From Anaerolineales bacterium HSG25 (GTDB taxonomy: Bacteria > Chloroflexota > Anaerolineae > 4572-78 > J111), in assembly GCA_030377865.1 (NCBI GenBank), contig JAUCGA010000027.1:4670-57994 (forward strand): 53,325 nucleotides of DNA, in the 5' to 3' direction. Positions 25,888-34,964 of the stretch are shown here, piece after piece; the first letter of the stretch is position 1; the number at the start of each line of letters is the position of its first letter. The position numbers were made by a program, and so were the translations under genes. The notes under the pieces were generated by a model. It saw only the letters and a program-made list of their open reading frames with translations, was not told the DNA's origin and did not search any database.

Positions 25888-26852
25888 GCATTAATTACTT
25901 TTTTCTTTTTTTGAATACTCAAGGTATTTCTTTCCCAAAACACACCATCGGAATACCCCTGTATTCTTGTGTTTGTTTCACTTTTCTGAAGTCTCTTTTC
26001 TGCCCAAACTGCATATTCTTCGTTCAGTTCAATGCCAAAGTATCTTCTGCCCAATTTTTTAGCTACTACAGATGTAGTGCCTGACCCAAGAAACGGGTCA
26101 AATACCAAACCATTTTCTGGACAACTTGCAAGTATAAGTTTAGCAATTAGCTTCTCTGGTTTTTGGGTGGGATGATCGGTATTTTCCGGCATTGACCAAT
26201 ATGGGACAGAAATATCATCCCAAAAATTAGAGGGATGTGTAATTCTAAAGTTCCCTTCCTCTGTTTCCTGCCAATCCTTCGGTTTGCCATTTACCCTGTA
26301 TGGTGCGATGACTTTTCGTTTTTGTTTGACTGCCTCAACATTAAAATAATAATTTTTCTTGTTCTTAACTCCGAACCATATATCTTCCATTGAGTTTTTC
26401 CAATTTGTCTTTGCTCCACGCCCCTTTTCTCTTTGCCATGTAATTCTATTAAGAATATCTAAATTTTCTGACATGACTATTTGAAGCGATGCGGTGCATT
26501 TCCAATCACCGCATAGATACAAACTGCCATTCTCCTTGAGGGTCTTTACTACGCTTGGAAACCAAGCCCGCAGGTAGTCGATATACGCGTCGTCACTTCT
26601 TGATTTGAACTGAAACCCATTATAATTCTTATTAAGGTTATATGGAGGATCAATTATTACTAGATCAAAGGTATTGGCTGGAATATCCTCAATTATATTA
26701 AGCGTATCTCCATGCATCGTAGAATTGAGAATATTTTCTATGCTCAACGGTTGATTTGAGTTATGTTTTTTGAGTTTATTAGATAAGAATACATATTCAT
26801 CTTGATCAACAGTAAGCGTTTTATTTCTTGGCGCTCGTTTTTTTTCTTCCAT
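25872..26852 (-). CDS. Orphan DNA methyltransferase, beta class (N4-cytosine or N6-adenine)
   Basis: 326 aa. The catalytic motif IV DPPY is at 68-71 (VIIDPPYNLNKNYNGF) and comes before the SAM-binding motif I FDPFLGSGTT (251-260), the order of the beta class. HPTQKPEKL (227-235) is the conserved segment before motif I. DPPY permits either N6-adenine or N4-cytosine methylation. No restriction endonuclease gene is adjacent, so it is an orphan enzyme with a regulatory or protective role, or a remnant of a mobile system. No ribosome site is evident upstream of the ATG. The C-terminus runs into a 7-bp tandem repeat tract. Confidence 0.88.
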   Translation of the reverse strand: MEEKKRAPRNKTLTVDQDEYVFLSNKLKKHNSNQPLSIENILNSTMHGDTLNIIEDIPANTFDLVIIDPPYNLNKNYNGFQFKSRSDDAYIDYLRAWFPSVVKTLKENGSLYLCGDWKCTASLQIVMSENLDILNRITWQREKGRGAKTNWKNSMEDIWFGVKNKKNYYFNVEAVKQKRKVIAPYRVNGKPKDWQETEEGNFRITHPSNFWDDISVPYWSMPENTDHPTQKPEKLIAKLILASCPENGLVFDPFLGSGTTSVVAKKLGRRYFGIELNEEYAVWAEKRLQKSETNTRIQGYSDGVFWERNTLSIQKKKKVINAVCSV

Positions 26853-27187
26853 GAGTTTTATTTTATGTTAGACCTGACAGGTTTTGAAAACCTGCCAAGT
26901 CTGACCCAATCAAATTATAGTTACACTTATTAAGCATGCAAAATCATAAAGTTTGGTGGAGTGGCTTAGATAGGGTAAAATAGGGCAACTTTTATTGCTT
27001 AACAACAATGAACACACCGTTTACATTTAACTAAAATCGGTTCTCTGGTAGATTCCGTGCAACTCGAAATTGTGTCCTGAATTAGATACTTTGATGGGGC
27101 AATCTTCCCGCAAGTTTTAAACTTGCGGGAAGATGATGACACAATCATGACCTTTGCACGGAAAGCCCCAAAGAGCCATAAAACCTT
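26853..27187. other. Divergent intergenic region with two palindromic elements
   Basis: It separates the divergent methyltransferase and PASTA-kinase genes. It holds a GACCTGACAGG-type palindrome at 26870-26902 (two mismatches) and the E1 element at 27043-27178, which reaches to 9 bp before the kinase start codon. I find no small gene. Confidence 0.6.
27043..27178. repeat. MITE-like element, family E1 copy a
   Basis: Perfect 10-bp inverted ends TTCCGTGCAA (27053-27062) and TTGCACGGAA (27154-27163) bound 111 bp. The centre is a perfect 16-bp-arm palindrome (27102-27134, CTTCCCGCAAGTTT). Similarity to the inverted copy at 50790-50927 extends a further 10-15 bp beyond both ends. It forms the 5' leader of the kinase gene. 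Confidence 0.9.
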
Positions 27188-29095
27188 ATGAAATTACCCG
27201 TAGTTTTTAATAATCGTTATCAGCTCATTAAAAAAATTGGTGAGGGTGGCCTCGCAGAAGTGTATCAAGCGCAAGATATGGCTTTGGGGCGCATGGTAGC
27301 CGTAAAAGCCTTACGTGACCAGTATACACGCGACCCAAGTTTTTTGGTAAATTTTCATCGCGAAGCACAGAGCGTGGCCCGACTAAGTGACCCTTTTATC
27401 GTCGCCGTATATGACTTTGGGCAGGATGAAGCACGACCTTATATTGTGTTTGAATGGATTCCCGGTTCCGATTTACGAACCTTGTTGGACGAGCAAAAAA
27501 TTCTCTCGCCCAATCAGGTCGTCGAGTATGGCATCCAAATATGCTCTGCGGTTGGAACGGCTCACCGAGCAGGACTGGTGCATGGTGATATGAAGCCCGG
27601 TAATATTCTGGTGACTCCTAATAATCAAGCCAAAGTAACCGATTTTGGTTTGGCAAAAGCATTAGGGGCTAGCGCTATGGATGATGGCGAAGTAGTTTGG
27701 GGAACCCCCGCCTATTTCGCCCCCGAGCAGGCTTCCGGTGACCGAGTCTTACCCGCCACCGATGTATACGCCATCGGTATTATTTTGTACGAAATGTTAT
27801 CGGGTCAACTCCCCTTTAAGGGGGCTGATGATCAAGAAGTAGCTCGTAAACAGATTTACGAGGCTCATATCCCAATTGACCAACTTAATCCCAGTATTCC
27901 AGAACCATTGGCTCGGATTGTTGATGCGGCGATGGCTAAAAATGTCAATGAACGGTTTTTAACCGCCGACCACTTACGAGAAGCGCTCATGGCCTACAAA
28001 CGAGGTGGATTAGGTATTCCTAGTCAACACCACAGCCCCATCGCCTCGGTAGTTGGCTCGCCGGTGCAAGGACAACCGTCTTATACCGCCCCGCCCCCGC
28101 CGCCGGCCTATGATAACAGTTACGTTTCAGCATCACAGGTTTCGGCTCAAAAAAAAGGGGGCAACAAATTAGGGCTTATTATTATAGTATTTGGAGTTTT
28201 GGTTATTTTAGCTATTCTAACTCTTATCCCTATTTTTGTAGCTGTTTACGCGACCTATCTGCAAGGAGCCAGTCTCCCCATCGAAGCACCGAGCAACCAA
28301 GTTGAAGTACCAGACCTCATCGGCATGGACGAAACTGTGGCTCAAAGTGCTTTAGAAAACATGGGACTAAGCTTACTTGTTGAAGGTGAGGAACATCATA
28401 CGACTTGGCCCACATCGGCTATCATCCGTCAATCAATTGATGGTGGACAACGCATCTTACATGGCGATAGTGTGGGGGTAATCTTGAGCAAAGGGCCAAT
28501 TATGGTCACCATACCTGACCTCATGGGCATGACAACTGATGAAGCAGAAGCACTCCTTATTTCACTCGACCTTGTTCCCCAAAAATATGAAGATTGGAGT
28601 GTTAAGACACCCGGCTCCGTAATTAGACAAGACCCCCCCGCCGGTATGGAGGTTGAAGACCGAACATTAATCACTTTAGTGGTTAGTAGTGGCTCTCGAG
28701 TACCAATTGGCGTTAATTTTGGTCAGCAAGTCCTGTTAAATGCTTACGAAATTCCCCAAGAACAGTTTCGTATTGGTGATACAATCAATTTAACATTTTT
28801 TTGGAAGGTTATCCCCGCTCAAACTGAGGATATCAGCCTATTTGTTACCTTAACTACTGTTCATGGCGGTATTGTCAGTGAATTTAGCAAGCCTGTCGAA
28901 ACATGGAACAATGACGATATTATCGTTGAGGCTTACCAAATCCCTATTCCAGATACCACAGCCTCTGGTGATTATCAGATACGGGTTACTTTTTTTAACT
29001 CTACCGGAGAAAGATTAGAAATATTAGACGTAGGACGCGGCCAAAAAGATGATATTGGCGATCTAATTCTGCGTCCGATTCAAATTATCCCCTAA
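27188..29095 (+). CDS. Transmembrane Ser/Thr protein kinase with two PASTA domains
   Basis: 635 aa. The kinase domain is ~10-270, with Lys40 (VAVK), catalytic loop HGDMKPGN (132-139, HGD in place of the usual HRD), DFG at 152 and FAPEQ as the APE motif. A Pro-rich juxtamembrane region is followed by one transmembrane helix (~328-356). PASTA domains cover ~372-436 and ~438-501, and an extra beta-rich domain of ~130 residues follows. PASTA kinases of the PknB type sense muropeptides and control wall growth and division. HGD keeps the catalytic Asp but lacks the Arg that responds to activation-loop phosphorylation, so activation may differ. Only a weak ribosome site is seen. Confidence 0.93.
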   Translation: MKLPVVFNNRYQLIKKIGEGGLAEVYQAQDMALGRMVAVKALRDQYTRDPSFLVNFHREAQSVARLSDPFIVAVYDFGQDEARPYIVFEWIPGSDLRTLLDEQKILSPNQVVEYGIQICSAVGTAHRAGLVHGDMKPGNILVTPNNQAKVTDFGLAKALGASAMDDGEVVWGTPAYFAPEQASGDRVLPATDVYAIGIILYEMLSGQLPFKGADDQEVARKQIYEAHIPIDQLNPSIPEPLARIVDAAMAKNVNERFLTADHLREALMAYKRGGLGIPSQHHSPIASVVGSPVQGQPSYTAPPPPPAYDNSYVSASQVSAQKKGGNKLGLIIIVFGVLVILAILTLIPIFVAVYATYLQGASLPIEAPSNQVEVPDLIGMDETVAQSALENMGLSLLVEGEEHHTTWPTSAIIRQSIDGGQRILHGDSVGVILSKGPIMVTIPDLMGMTTDEAEALLISLDLVPQKYEDWSVKTPGSVIRQDPPAGMEVEDRTLITLVVSSGSRVPIGVNFGQQVLLNAYEIPQEQFRIGDTINLTFFWKVIPAQTEDISLFVTLTTVHGGIVSEFSKPVETWNNDDIIVEAYQIPIPDTTASGDYQIRVTFFNSTGERLEILDVGRGQKDDIGDLILRPIQIIP

Positions 29096-29191
29096 ATACC
29101 CCACATCCATACCTTTTTTTATCCAAGTCATAACCACTTGAACGATATCTACCTCTTCAAACTATATTACTCTGATTATCTTGATTTTTGA

Positions 29192-29220
29192 TTGTCGAAT
29201 TGAATTGCTTTTGGTATAAT
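29192..29220 (+). promoter_or_regulatory. Predicted sigma-70-type promoter of ftsH
   Basis: TTGTCG (29192-29197), 17-bp spacer ending in TGG, then a consensus TATAAT (29215-29220). The start codon at 29260 is ~33 nt after the expected transcription start. Confidence 0.7.
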
Positions 29221-29259
29221 AACGTTTAAAATTTTTTAATTACGCGTGTGGAGGAACAT

Positions 29260-31188
29260 GTGAATTCTGGGTTGTTTAAGAATATTATAGTCTATTTACT
29301 AGTTTTGTTAGCCGTTGCCGCACTTATTTTTAGTATTTTCTCGACTACACCTGACAGTACGGCAAAAGATGTTACAGCTATAGCCGCCGAGATTAAAAAT
29401 GGCGACATAAAAAAAATCAGCATCGACGAAGATGAATTAACAATTGAGTACCATAATCAACCAACGGAACGTTCTCGCAAAGAAAGTAACGTTAGCCTTT
29501 TCACTACTTTAGAGGAGCTTGGGGTTTCTCAAGGTGATTTAGATAAAATCGATATTGAGGTTGTTCCACCCAATGCTTGGAGTGACTGGGGAACTGTAGC
29601 GATCGCGATTCTACCTATCATTGTTTTTGGTGCTTTTTTATTCTTCATGATTCGACAGGCTCAAGGTTCAAACAATCAGGCCATGAGCTTTGGTAAAAGC
29701 CGAGCCAAGATGTTTACGGGTGACAAGCCTACGGTTACATTTGAGGATGTAGCTGGGGTTCATGAAGCCAAACAAGAGTTGGCCGAAGTGGTCGAATTTT
29801 TGCGGGAACCAGAAAAATTTATCTCCCTTGGCGCTCGAATCCCTAAAGGGGTGCTGATGGTCGGCCCACCGGGATGTGGTAAAACCCTGCTCGCCAAAGC
29901 TGTAGCGGGTGAGGCCGGAGTACCCTTCTTCACCATTTCCGGCTCTGAATTTGTGGAGATGTTTGTTGGCGTAGGGGCTAGTCGAGTCCGTGATTTATTT
30001 GACCAAGCTAAACGCAACAGTCCGTGTATCATCTTCGTTGATGAGATTGATGCCGTGGGGCGACACCGTGGCGCGGGATTAGGCGGTAGCCATGATGAGC
30101 GAGAGCAAACCCTTAACCAGATTCTAGTAGAAATGGACGGGTTTGATACCGATACAAACGTGATTATTATTGCCGCTACCAACCGACCTGATATTCTTGA
30201 CCCAGCGCTACTGCGCCCCGGTCGATTCGACCGTCGTGTCATCCTCGACAAACCCGATTGGCGAGGACGAAAGCAAATTCTGGATGTCCACAGTCGAGGT
30301 AAACCGTTGGCTAGTGATGTGGATTTGGATGCCATGGCCAAAGTTACTATCGGTTTTTCGGGAGCCGATTTAGAAAATGTGGTCAACGAAGGAGCGATTT
30401 TAGCCGCTCGCCGTAACCAAAAACAGATTAAAATGGTCGATTTACAAAATGCGGTGGAAAAGGTACGCATGGGGCCAGAACGCCGTAGTCGAGTAATTAC
30501 CGAGGATGAAAAACGGCTCGTTGCTTATCATGAAGCTGGCCATGCCTTGGTGGCTCAGATGATTCCCGAATCTGATCCCGTTCACAAAGTCAGCATTATC
30601 GCTCGGGGTGGAGCGGGTGGTTTCACCATGTTTTTACCCGAAGATGACCAGACCCTCGTGACCAAAACAGAACTGCAAGCTCGATTATCGGTCAGTTTAG
30701 GCGGACGTGCCGCTGAAGAGGTAGTCTATCCCTCGGTTACAACCGGAGCCAGTGGTGATTTGGCGCATGTCACTCAAATATCAAGAGCAATGGTCACTCA
30801 ATTTGGCATGAGCGAGACACTTGGCCCAATTACTTTTGGCGACAAAGAAGAGCTAATCTTTTTGGGTCGTCAATTGAGTGAACAACGAAACTATAGTGAC
30901 GATGTGGCTGAACAAATCGACCTAGAAGTTCGCAAGCTGGTTGATGAGGCTTATGAACGAGCCATAGACATCGTCACCACACATCGCGACAAGTTGGATG
31001 CCATCACCGACATGTTAATGGAGCGAGAAACAATTGACTCGACTGAGTTTGCCTCGATTTTTGAGGATGACGACTCCTCAATTTCTATCGATAAAGTGTC
31101 GGTCAAGCCTGAGTCTATTTTTGACGATAGCTCACAAGAACAGAATCCACCTGTTTCACCACCCTCAACGGCTCCCTCACCCGCTTAG
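29260..31188 (+). CDS. ftsH: ATP-dependent zinc metalloprotease FtsH
   Basis: The frame can begin at GTG 29248, but GTG 29260 is preceded by GGAGG at 5 nt and gives [19 protein letters not shown], so I start there (642 aa). Two transmembrane helices (~5-27 and ~110-131) bracket a small extracytoplasmic domain. The AAA module has Walker A GPPGCGKT (~202-209), Walker [11 protein letters not shown] and the second region of homology (LRPGRFDRR). The peptidase has HEAGH (424-428) as zinc site. It forms a membrane hexamer that degrades membrane and regulatory proteins. It has its own promoter and terminator. Confidence 0.97.
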   Translation: MNSGLFKNIIVYLLVLLAVAALIFSIFSTTPDSTAKDVTAIAAEIKNGDIKKISIDEDELTIEYHNQPTERSRKESNVSLFTTLEELGVSQGDLDKIDIEVVPPNAWSDWGTVAIAILPIIVFGAFLFFMIRQAQGSNNQAMSFGKSRAKMFTGDKPTVTFEDVAGVHEAKQELAEVVEFLREPEKFISLGARIPKGVLMVGPPGCGKTLLAKAVAGEAGVPFFTISGSEFVEMFVGVGASRVRDLFDQAKRNSPCIIFVDEIDAVGRHRGAGLGGSHDEREQTLNQILVEMDGFDTDTNVIIIAATNRPDILDPALLRPGRFDRRVILDKPDWRGRKQILDVHSRGKPLASDVDLDAMAKVTIGFSGADLENVVNEGAILAARRNQKQIKMVDLQNAVEKVRMGPERRSRVITEDEKRLVAYHEAGHALVAQMIPESDPVHKVSIIARGGAGGFTMFLPEDDQTLVTKTELQARLSVSLGGRAAEEVVYPSVTTGASGDLAHVTQISRAMVTQFGMSETLGPITFGDKEELIFLGRQLSEQRNYSDDVAEQIDLEVRKLVDEAYERAIDIVTTHRDKLDAITDMLMERETIDSTEFASIFEDDDSSISIDKVSVKPESIFDDSSQEQNPPVSPPSTAPSPA

Positions 31189-31229
31189 GGTTTGAGACCG
31201 CAAATTTTAACGATTTAATCAGACAACCA

Positions 31230-31265
31230 AAAAAACCCGACTTTCAAACTGGAAGTCGGGTTTTC
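31230..31265 (+). terminator. Rho-independent terminator of ftsH
   Basis: AAAACCCGACTT / AAGTCGGGTTTT stem flanked by A and T runs, ~42 bp after the ftsH stop. Confidence 0.9.
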
Positions 31266-31296
31266 ATGTGTATTCAGTTAACTTAGGAGATGAACC

Positions 31297-31923
31297 ATGC
31301 TTGTCAAACAATTAACCGTCGGCGCTGTACAAACAAACTGCTATATTGCCGGATGTGAAAAAACCAAAGAAGGAGTAATTATCGACCCGGGTGATAACGC
31401 ACCTTTAATCTTAGAGATGGTCAAAGAGATGGGGCTAACCATCAAGTATGTGCTGAACACGCATGCTCATTTTGATCATATTATGGCCAATGCCGAAGTT
31501 GTTGAGGCCACAGGCGTACCGTTAGCCATTCATCCGTTAGAACTGCCATTACTGCGCCAAAACGGTGGAGCGGCCTTATTCGGGTTGTCGGGAAGACCAA
31601 GCCCTGATCCAGATATGGCGTTGGCAGAAGGTGACACTATCAGCATGGGGCAGTATAAATTTGAGGTACTGTTCACTCCCGGACATACCATCGGGCATGT
31701 TAGTTTTTACGAACCCAATGCACACATTATCTTTGATGGCGATGTGCTGTTCGCTCAAGGGATTGGCCGCACCGATTTACCCGGTGGAAGCTATGACACC
31801 CTCATGCGGTCAATCCGAGAAAAACTTTTAGTCCTGCCCGACGAAACGATCGTCTATTCTGGGCATGGCCCCGTCACGACGATTGGGCAAGAACGAATCA
31901 GTAATCCGTGGTTGCTCCAGTAA
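31297..31923 (+). CDS. Metallo-beta-lactamase-fold hydrolase (glyoxalase II-like)
   Basis: 208 aa. THAHFDHI (55-62) is the H-x-H-x-D-H metal site, FTPGHTIGH supplies a further His, and IIFDGDVLFAQGIGRTDL and YSGHGPVTTIG complete the two-metal centre. This short form (YcbL/GloB-like) lacks the C-terminal helical domain of true glyoxalase II and hydrolyses thioesters such as S-lactoyl-thiols; the exact substrate is unknown. TAGGAG precedes the ATG. It lies alone between the ftsH terminator and a bidirectional terminator. Confidence 0.9.
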   Translation: MLVKQLTVGAVQTNCYIAGCEKTKEGVIIDPGDNAPLILEMVKEMGLTIKYVLNTHAHFDHIMANAEVVEATGVPLAIHPLELPLLRQNGGAALFGLSGRPSPDPDMALAEGDTISMGQYKFEVLFTPGHTIGHVSFYEPNAHIIFDGDVLFAQGIGRTDLPGGSYDTLMRSIREKLLVLPDETIVYSGHGPVTTIGQERISNPWLLQ

Positions 31924-31935
31924 GGATTCACGTTT

Positions 31936-31970
31936 CAGAGTGGTTCAATCTTTAAGATTGAACCACTCTG
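31936..31970. repeat. AGAGTGGTTCAATCTT palindrome (17-bp perfect arms)
   Basis: Arms at 31936-31952 and 31954-31970 around one T. The flank after it (ATGACCAACATGCACAA) recurs, inverted, beside the copy at 53236-53268, so more than the palindrome is shared. Confidence 0.9.
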
Positions 31971-32009
31971 ATGACCAACATGCACAATACATATTCCTAA
32001 ACAGACAAC

Positions 32010-32050
32010 AAAAAGCGATTCAGTCTTTGAAAAGTTGAATCGCTTTTTTC
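32010..32050. terminator. Bidirectional terminator between convergent genes
   Basis: AAAAGCGATTCA / TGAATCGCTTTT stem with a T-run, 8 bp from the stop of the minus-strand ketopantoate-reductase-like gene and ~87 bp after the hydrolase gene. Confidence 0.85.
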
Positions 32051-32058
32051 TTGTTTAA

Positions 32059-33174
32059 TCACCCAGTGTTTCTTTTGTGATCTTGCACCGCCGCCAACAA
32101 CAGATCAGGTCGATTTTTATAATCATCCCAAGATAGCTCCCCACGTACAATTCCCCCTAATAACTGTGTCAAGGCTTGATTCACAGGTGTTGGTATTCTT
32201 TTTTCCTGACCAGCCCGTACAATCGCCCCGTTGAGCGATTCAACTTCTGAAATATCCCGCCCAGCGGCAAGGTCGATATGCAAAGAAGGCATCTTTTTCC
32301 CGCGACCGCCGATCAAAAAGGGACGCAAAATAGTACGACGAGCCATGTTGGGTAAAGGTACGCGCAGTAACCGTGCTAACCACTCCACAGGATAACTAGG
32401 AAGTGATACGGGTTGTAACTGCATGGCTTGCATAACAGCCAGCCCCTCTTGTAAGGCAGAAATCTCCAAATCAAACATGTCTGGATTGCTGATTAAATCG
32501 GCAGGATGTTGATCCAAGATGGCCGAGGTAGCGTTGTTGATAATATTGAGCAATAGTTTTGACCATTTCATGGCTCGGTGGTCATCATACAGTTGCGTGA
32601 CTAGTCCGGCCTGATTTAGGTTTTTAGCCAAGTGAGTCGCCGTGACTCCCGTAATCTGACCCAAGGCCCCCGTTTCAGCCACACCTAAACCGCCTTTAGC
32701 CTTACTGACCAAAATTGCCCCCGGCTCAGTTACTTGAATCGGGATAGTGATGGTAGCGGCGATGATTCGTTCTGAACCAAACGCGGCCAAAAGATAATCA
32801 ACACTCCCGACTCCATTTTGCAAAGAAACCAAACGTGTCTGACTAATATCAAGTGACGATTGCAGAAGTTGCTCAATTAGTGCTGGAACACTCGGTGATT
32901 TGACAGTCAGCAGGATAAGATCAAATGGCTCAGAGACTCCTTCAAGTGTGGTGAGGGTAGCGGGACGGCAATGGCGAATCGGCTGGTTGGGGTGCTGTAT
33001 AGTCAACCCTTCAAACTCGATTTTTTGCATGAGGCGTTTTCGCCCGACAAGGCTAACTTGATGTCCGGCAGAAGCTAGAGTACCGCCAACAAAACAGCCG
33101 ATAGCTCCTGCACCGAAGACGAGTATTTTTAGGGGAGTTTCTGGTTTTATTTGAACTTGCTTGCTAGTTGTCAT
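32059..33174 (-). CDS. Ketopantoate reductase family protein (PanE/ApbA-like)
   Basis: I start at ATG 33174 (MTTSKQVQIK), just before the family N-terminus; the longer frame only adds residues translated from a mobile element. 371 aa. KILVFGAGAIGCFVGGTLASAGHQVSLVGR is the Rossmann NADPH site. LTVKSPSV and LVSLQNGVGSVDYL are conserved family segments, and KWSKLLLNIINNATSAI (~200) holds the catalytic Lys region. The protein is ~60 residues longer than typical PanE at the C-terminus. Ketopantoate reductases make pantoate for coenzyme A; several paralogues have other substrates, so specificity is open. Confidence 0.85.
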   Translation of the reverse strand: MTTSKQVQIKPETPLKILVFGAGAIGCFVGGTLASAGHQVSLVGRKRLMQKIEFEGLTIQHPNQPIRHCRPATLTTLEGVSEPFDLILLTVKSPSVPALIEQLLQSSLDISQTRLVSLQNGVGSVDYLLAAFGSERIIAATITIPIQVTEPGAILVSKAKGGLGVAETGALGQITGVTATHLAKNLNQAGLVTQLYDDHRAMKWSKLLLNIINNATSAILDQHPADLISNPDMFDLEISALQEGLAVMQAMQLQPVSLPSYPVEWLARLLRVPLPNMARRTILRPFLIGGRGKKMPSLHIDLAAGRDISEVESLNGAIVRAGQEKRIPTPVNQALTQLLGGIVRGELSWDDYKNRPDLLLAAVQDHKRNTG

Positions 33175-33196
33175 GGATTTATTCTCGTCGATAATT

Positions 33197-33332
33197 AGAG
33201 TTGTTCGGGAATAAAGGAGTGCAAAAGCATCTTGCTTTTGCATGTTTGTTTCTGGCAAAAGCAAGATGCTTTTGCACTCCGTAGACCTCGATTTTGAGTT
33301 TATGCGATGATTAGTTATTCCCGAACAACTCT
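33197..33332. repeat. MITE-like element E4: 18-bp inverted ends around a 25-bp-arm hairpin (136 bp)
   Basis: AGAGTTGTTCGGGAATAA (33197-33214) is repeated perfectly inverted at 33315-33332. Inside, 25-bp arms (33216-33240 and 33256-33280) pair perfectly around a 15-nt loop; each arm is itself partly palindromic (GCAAAAGCA/TGCTTTTGC). ATT flanks both sides and may be a 3-bp target duplication. Confidence 0.92.
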
Positions 33333-33362
33333 ATTGGTCATAGGAATGAGACCTAAATAATC

Positions 33363-34964
33363 CTACACATAGGCCATAGAACGACGCAACATCCACCAAG
33401 ATAGGATAAACAAAATCAGACCGAAGATGAATAACTGAGTCAATTGGTCGAGCATGAGAGCCGAGCCTTGGAGCATGATGCCTCGCATGAGGATAATACC
33501 ATAAGTGGCAGGCAAAAATTTTGAAATGAGTCGCACCGGCTCCCATAACACCTCTAAACTGAGGATAAACCCAGCAAAAAAAACACTGGTCAGTAGAACA
33601 ATCATGGAATACTGTACGGCTTGGGTGTCAGTTTTTGAAATAAGAGAAATGACGAAGCCGACTCCTAGTGAGGTAAACACCAAAGTCAGCAAGGTTAGCC
33701 CGACACTCAGCCAACTGCCAAGCATGGGTACTCCCATACCAAAAACGACTAATATCAGTAGGATAATAGCTAGTACGCCACCAAAAAGTAGATAGCTAAG
33801 ATATTTACCTAGCAAGGTTTCAAAGGCAGATAATGGGGCAACATAAAAGAGTTCCATTGTTCCTAACTGACGCTCCCGCACCATTGACAGAGCGGCAAAG
33901 GTGACAGTTAGGTGTTGCAAAAGTAACACAATTACCGCCGGAGCAAAAAAGTCAGCGGGCGAGGGGATGACTGCGGCCAAACTTGTTGTTTCGGCTCGAA
34001 ACGGAGTGATCAGAACTCGAGCATCAATATCAATAAATCGGATGATTTTTGTCTCAAGTCTATTTAAATCTACTTCAAGGTCTTTGAGTAAAATTAGTTG
34101 CTCATCGTATTGAGTAGTCGTTTCATTCAAGTCAGATAGCTCGTTGGTTTTTTGCACTAAATCAACCAAGGTTGTCTCAAGATTAGCTTCAGTTTCTGTC
34201 TCACTCGTCGATGAATCAAGATCAAGTTCAGAAAGTGGTTCATCCATTACCCCTTCATTAATCGCATCTACTAGACGTGCCTTTTCAGTAACGGTCAGTT
34301 CTAGCGTATCCAAATCTTCGTCAATATCCTGTATATGATTTTGAACGACCTCTCGGTTACAATCGGAGTTTTCGCCATCATCCAATTTGCGGAGACATAG
34401 TTCGTACAGGTCACGTAAGCTCTCTATGCTAGAGTGAGCCGCGTCCAGTTTTTTTTGTACATCAACCAAATCGGTCTGCCCCGCGGTGGTGATGCGACGC
34501 AGGACTCGGCGGTTAATCTCGTCGATGTAGACTCGACCAAACACATCAACATATTGAGTCCGAAATGGGTCGATTTCTTGGTGATAGAGCGAAAAGACCG
34601 ACTGTTGGCTCATGAGTAGATTTTGGTATGGATCGTTGGGGACGATGGTAATTAGGTCAATTTCGTTATTTTGCAAACGCTGTCGGGCTTGGTCTAAATC
34701 GTCAGTGATACCCTCAAATTGGAGTTGGGCACCTAATGATGAGGCTTGTTCTTCCACGTTTTTGGCGATAGGGCTGTCTTTATCAACTACAAAAACGGTA
34801 CGAAGTGTGAGTGGTTCGTTACGGTAGCCAATGCCAAAAAAGAGCAGAATCAAAAATGGGCCAAGTACGAGCGTCAACAATAACATGGGTTGACGCATAA
34901 TCTCAAAAATCTCTTTTCGTAAGAAGGCCGAGACTCGGATGACAGAACTAGGGATATTAGCCAT
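33363..34964 (-). CDS. ABC-2 type transporter permease
   Basis: The start at 34964 (MANIPSSVIRVSAFLRKEIFEIMRQP) lies just before the stop of the ATPase gene and avoids an unrelated 51-residue extension; 533 aa. One N-terminal transmembrane helix (~32-52) is followed by a ~290-residue extracytoplasmic domain with a helical, probably coiled-coil part (~140-270). Five or six transmembrane segments at the C-terminus carry the ABC2_membrane pattern (MVRERQLGTMELFYVAPLS). This is the YhhJ/DrrB-like architecture of exporters of drugs, lipids or glycans. AAAGGA precedes the ATG; it overlaps the ATPase gene by 8 bp. Confidence 0.9.
   Translation of the reverse strand: MANIPSSVIRVSAFLRKEIFEIMRQPMLLLTLVLGPFLILLFFGIGYRNEPLTLRTVFVVDKDSPIAKNVEEQASSLGAQLQFEGITDDLDQARQRLQNNEIDLITIVPNDPYQNLLMSQQSVFSLYHQEIDPFRTQYVDVFGRVYIDEINRRVLRRITTAGQTDLVDVQKKLDAAHSSIESLRDLYELCLRKLDDGENSDCNREVVQNHIQDIDEDLDTLELTVTEKARLVDAINEGVMDEPLSELDLDSSTSETETEANLETTLVDLVQKTNELSDLNETTTQYDEQLILLKDLEVDLNRLETKIIRFIDIDARVLITPFRAETTSLAAVIPSPADFFAPAVIVLLLQHLTVTFAALSMVRERQLGTMELFYVAPLSAFETLLGKYLSYLLFGGVLAIILLILVVFGMGVPMLGSWLSVGLTLLTLVFTSLGVGFVISLISKTDTQAVQYSMIVLLTSVFFAGFILSLEVLWEPVRLISKFLPATYGIILMRGIMLQGSALMLDQLTQLFIFGLILFILSWWMLRRSMAYV

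Noticed and set aside
25872..26852. Restriction-modification system
   Set aside because: Only a methyltransferase is present; the neighbours are a protease gene and a kinase gene, with no endonuclease or specificity subunit.
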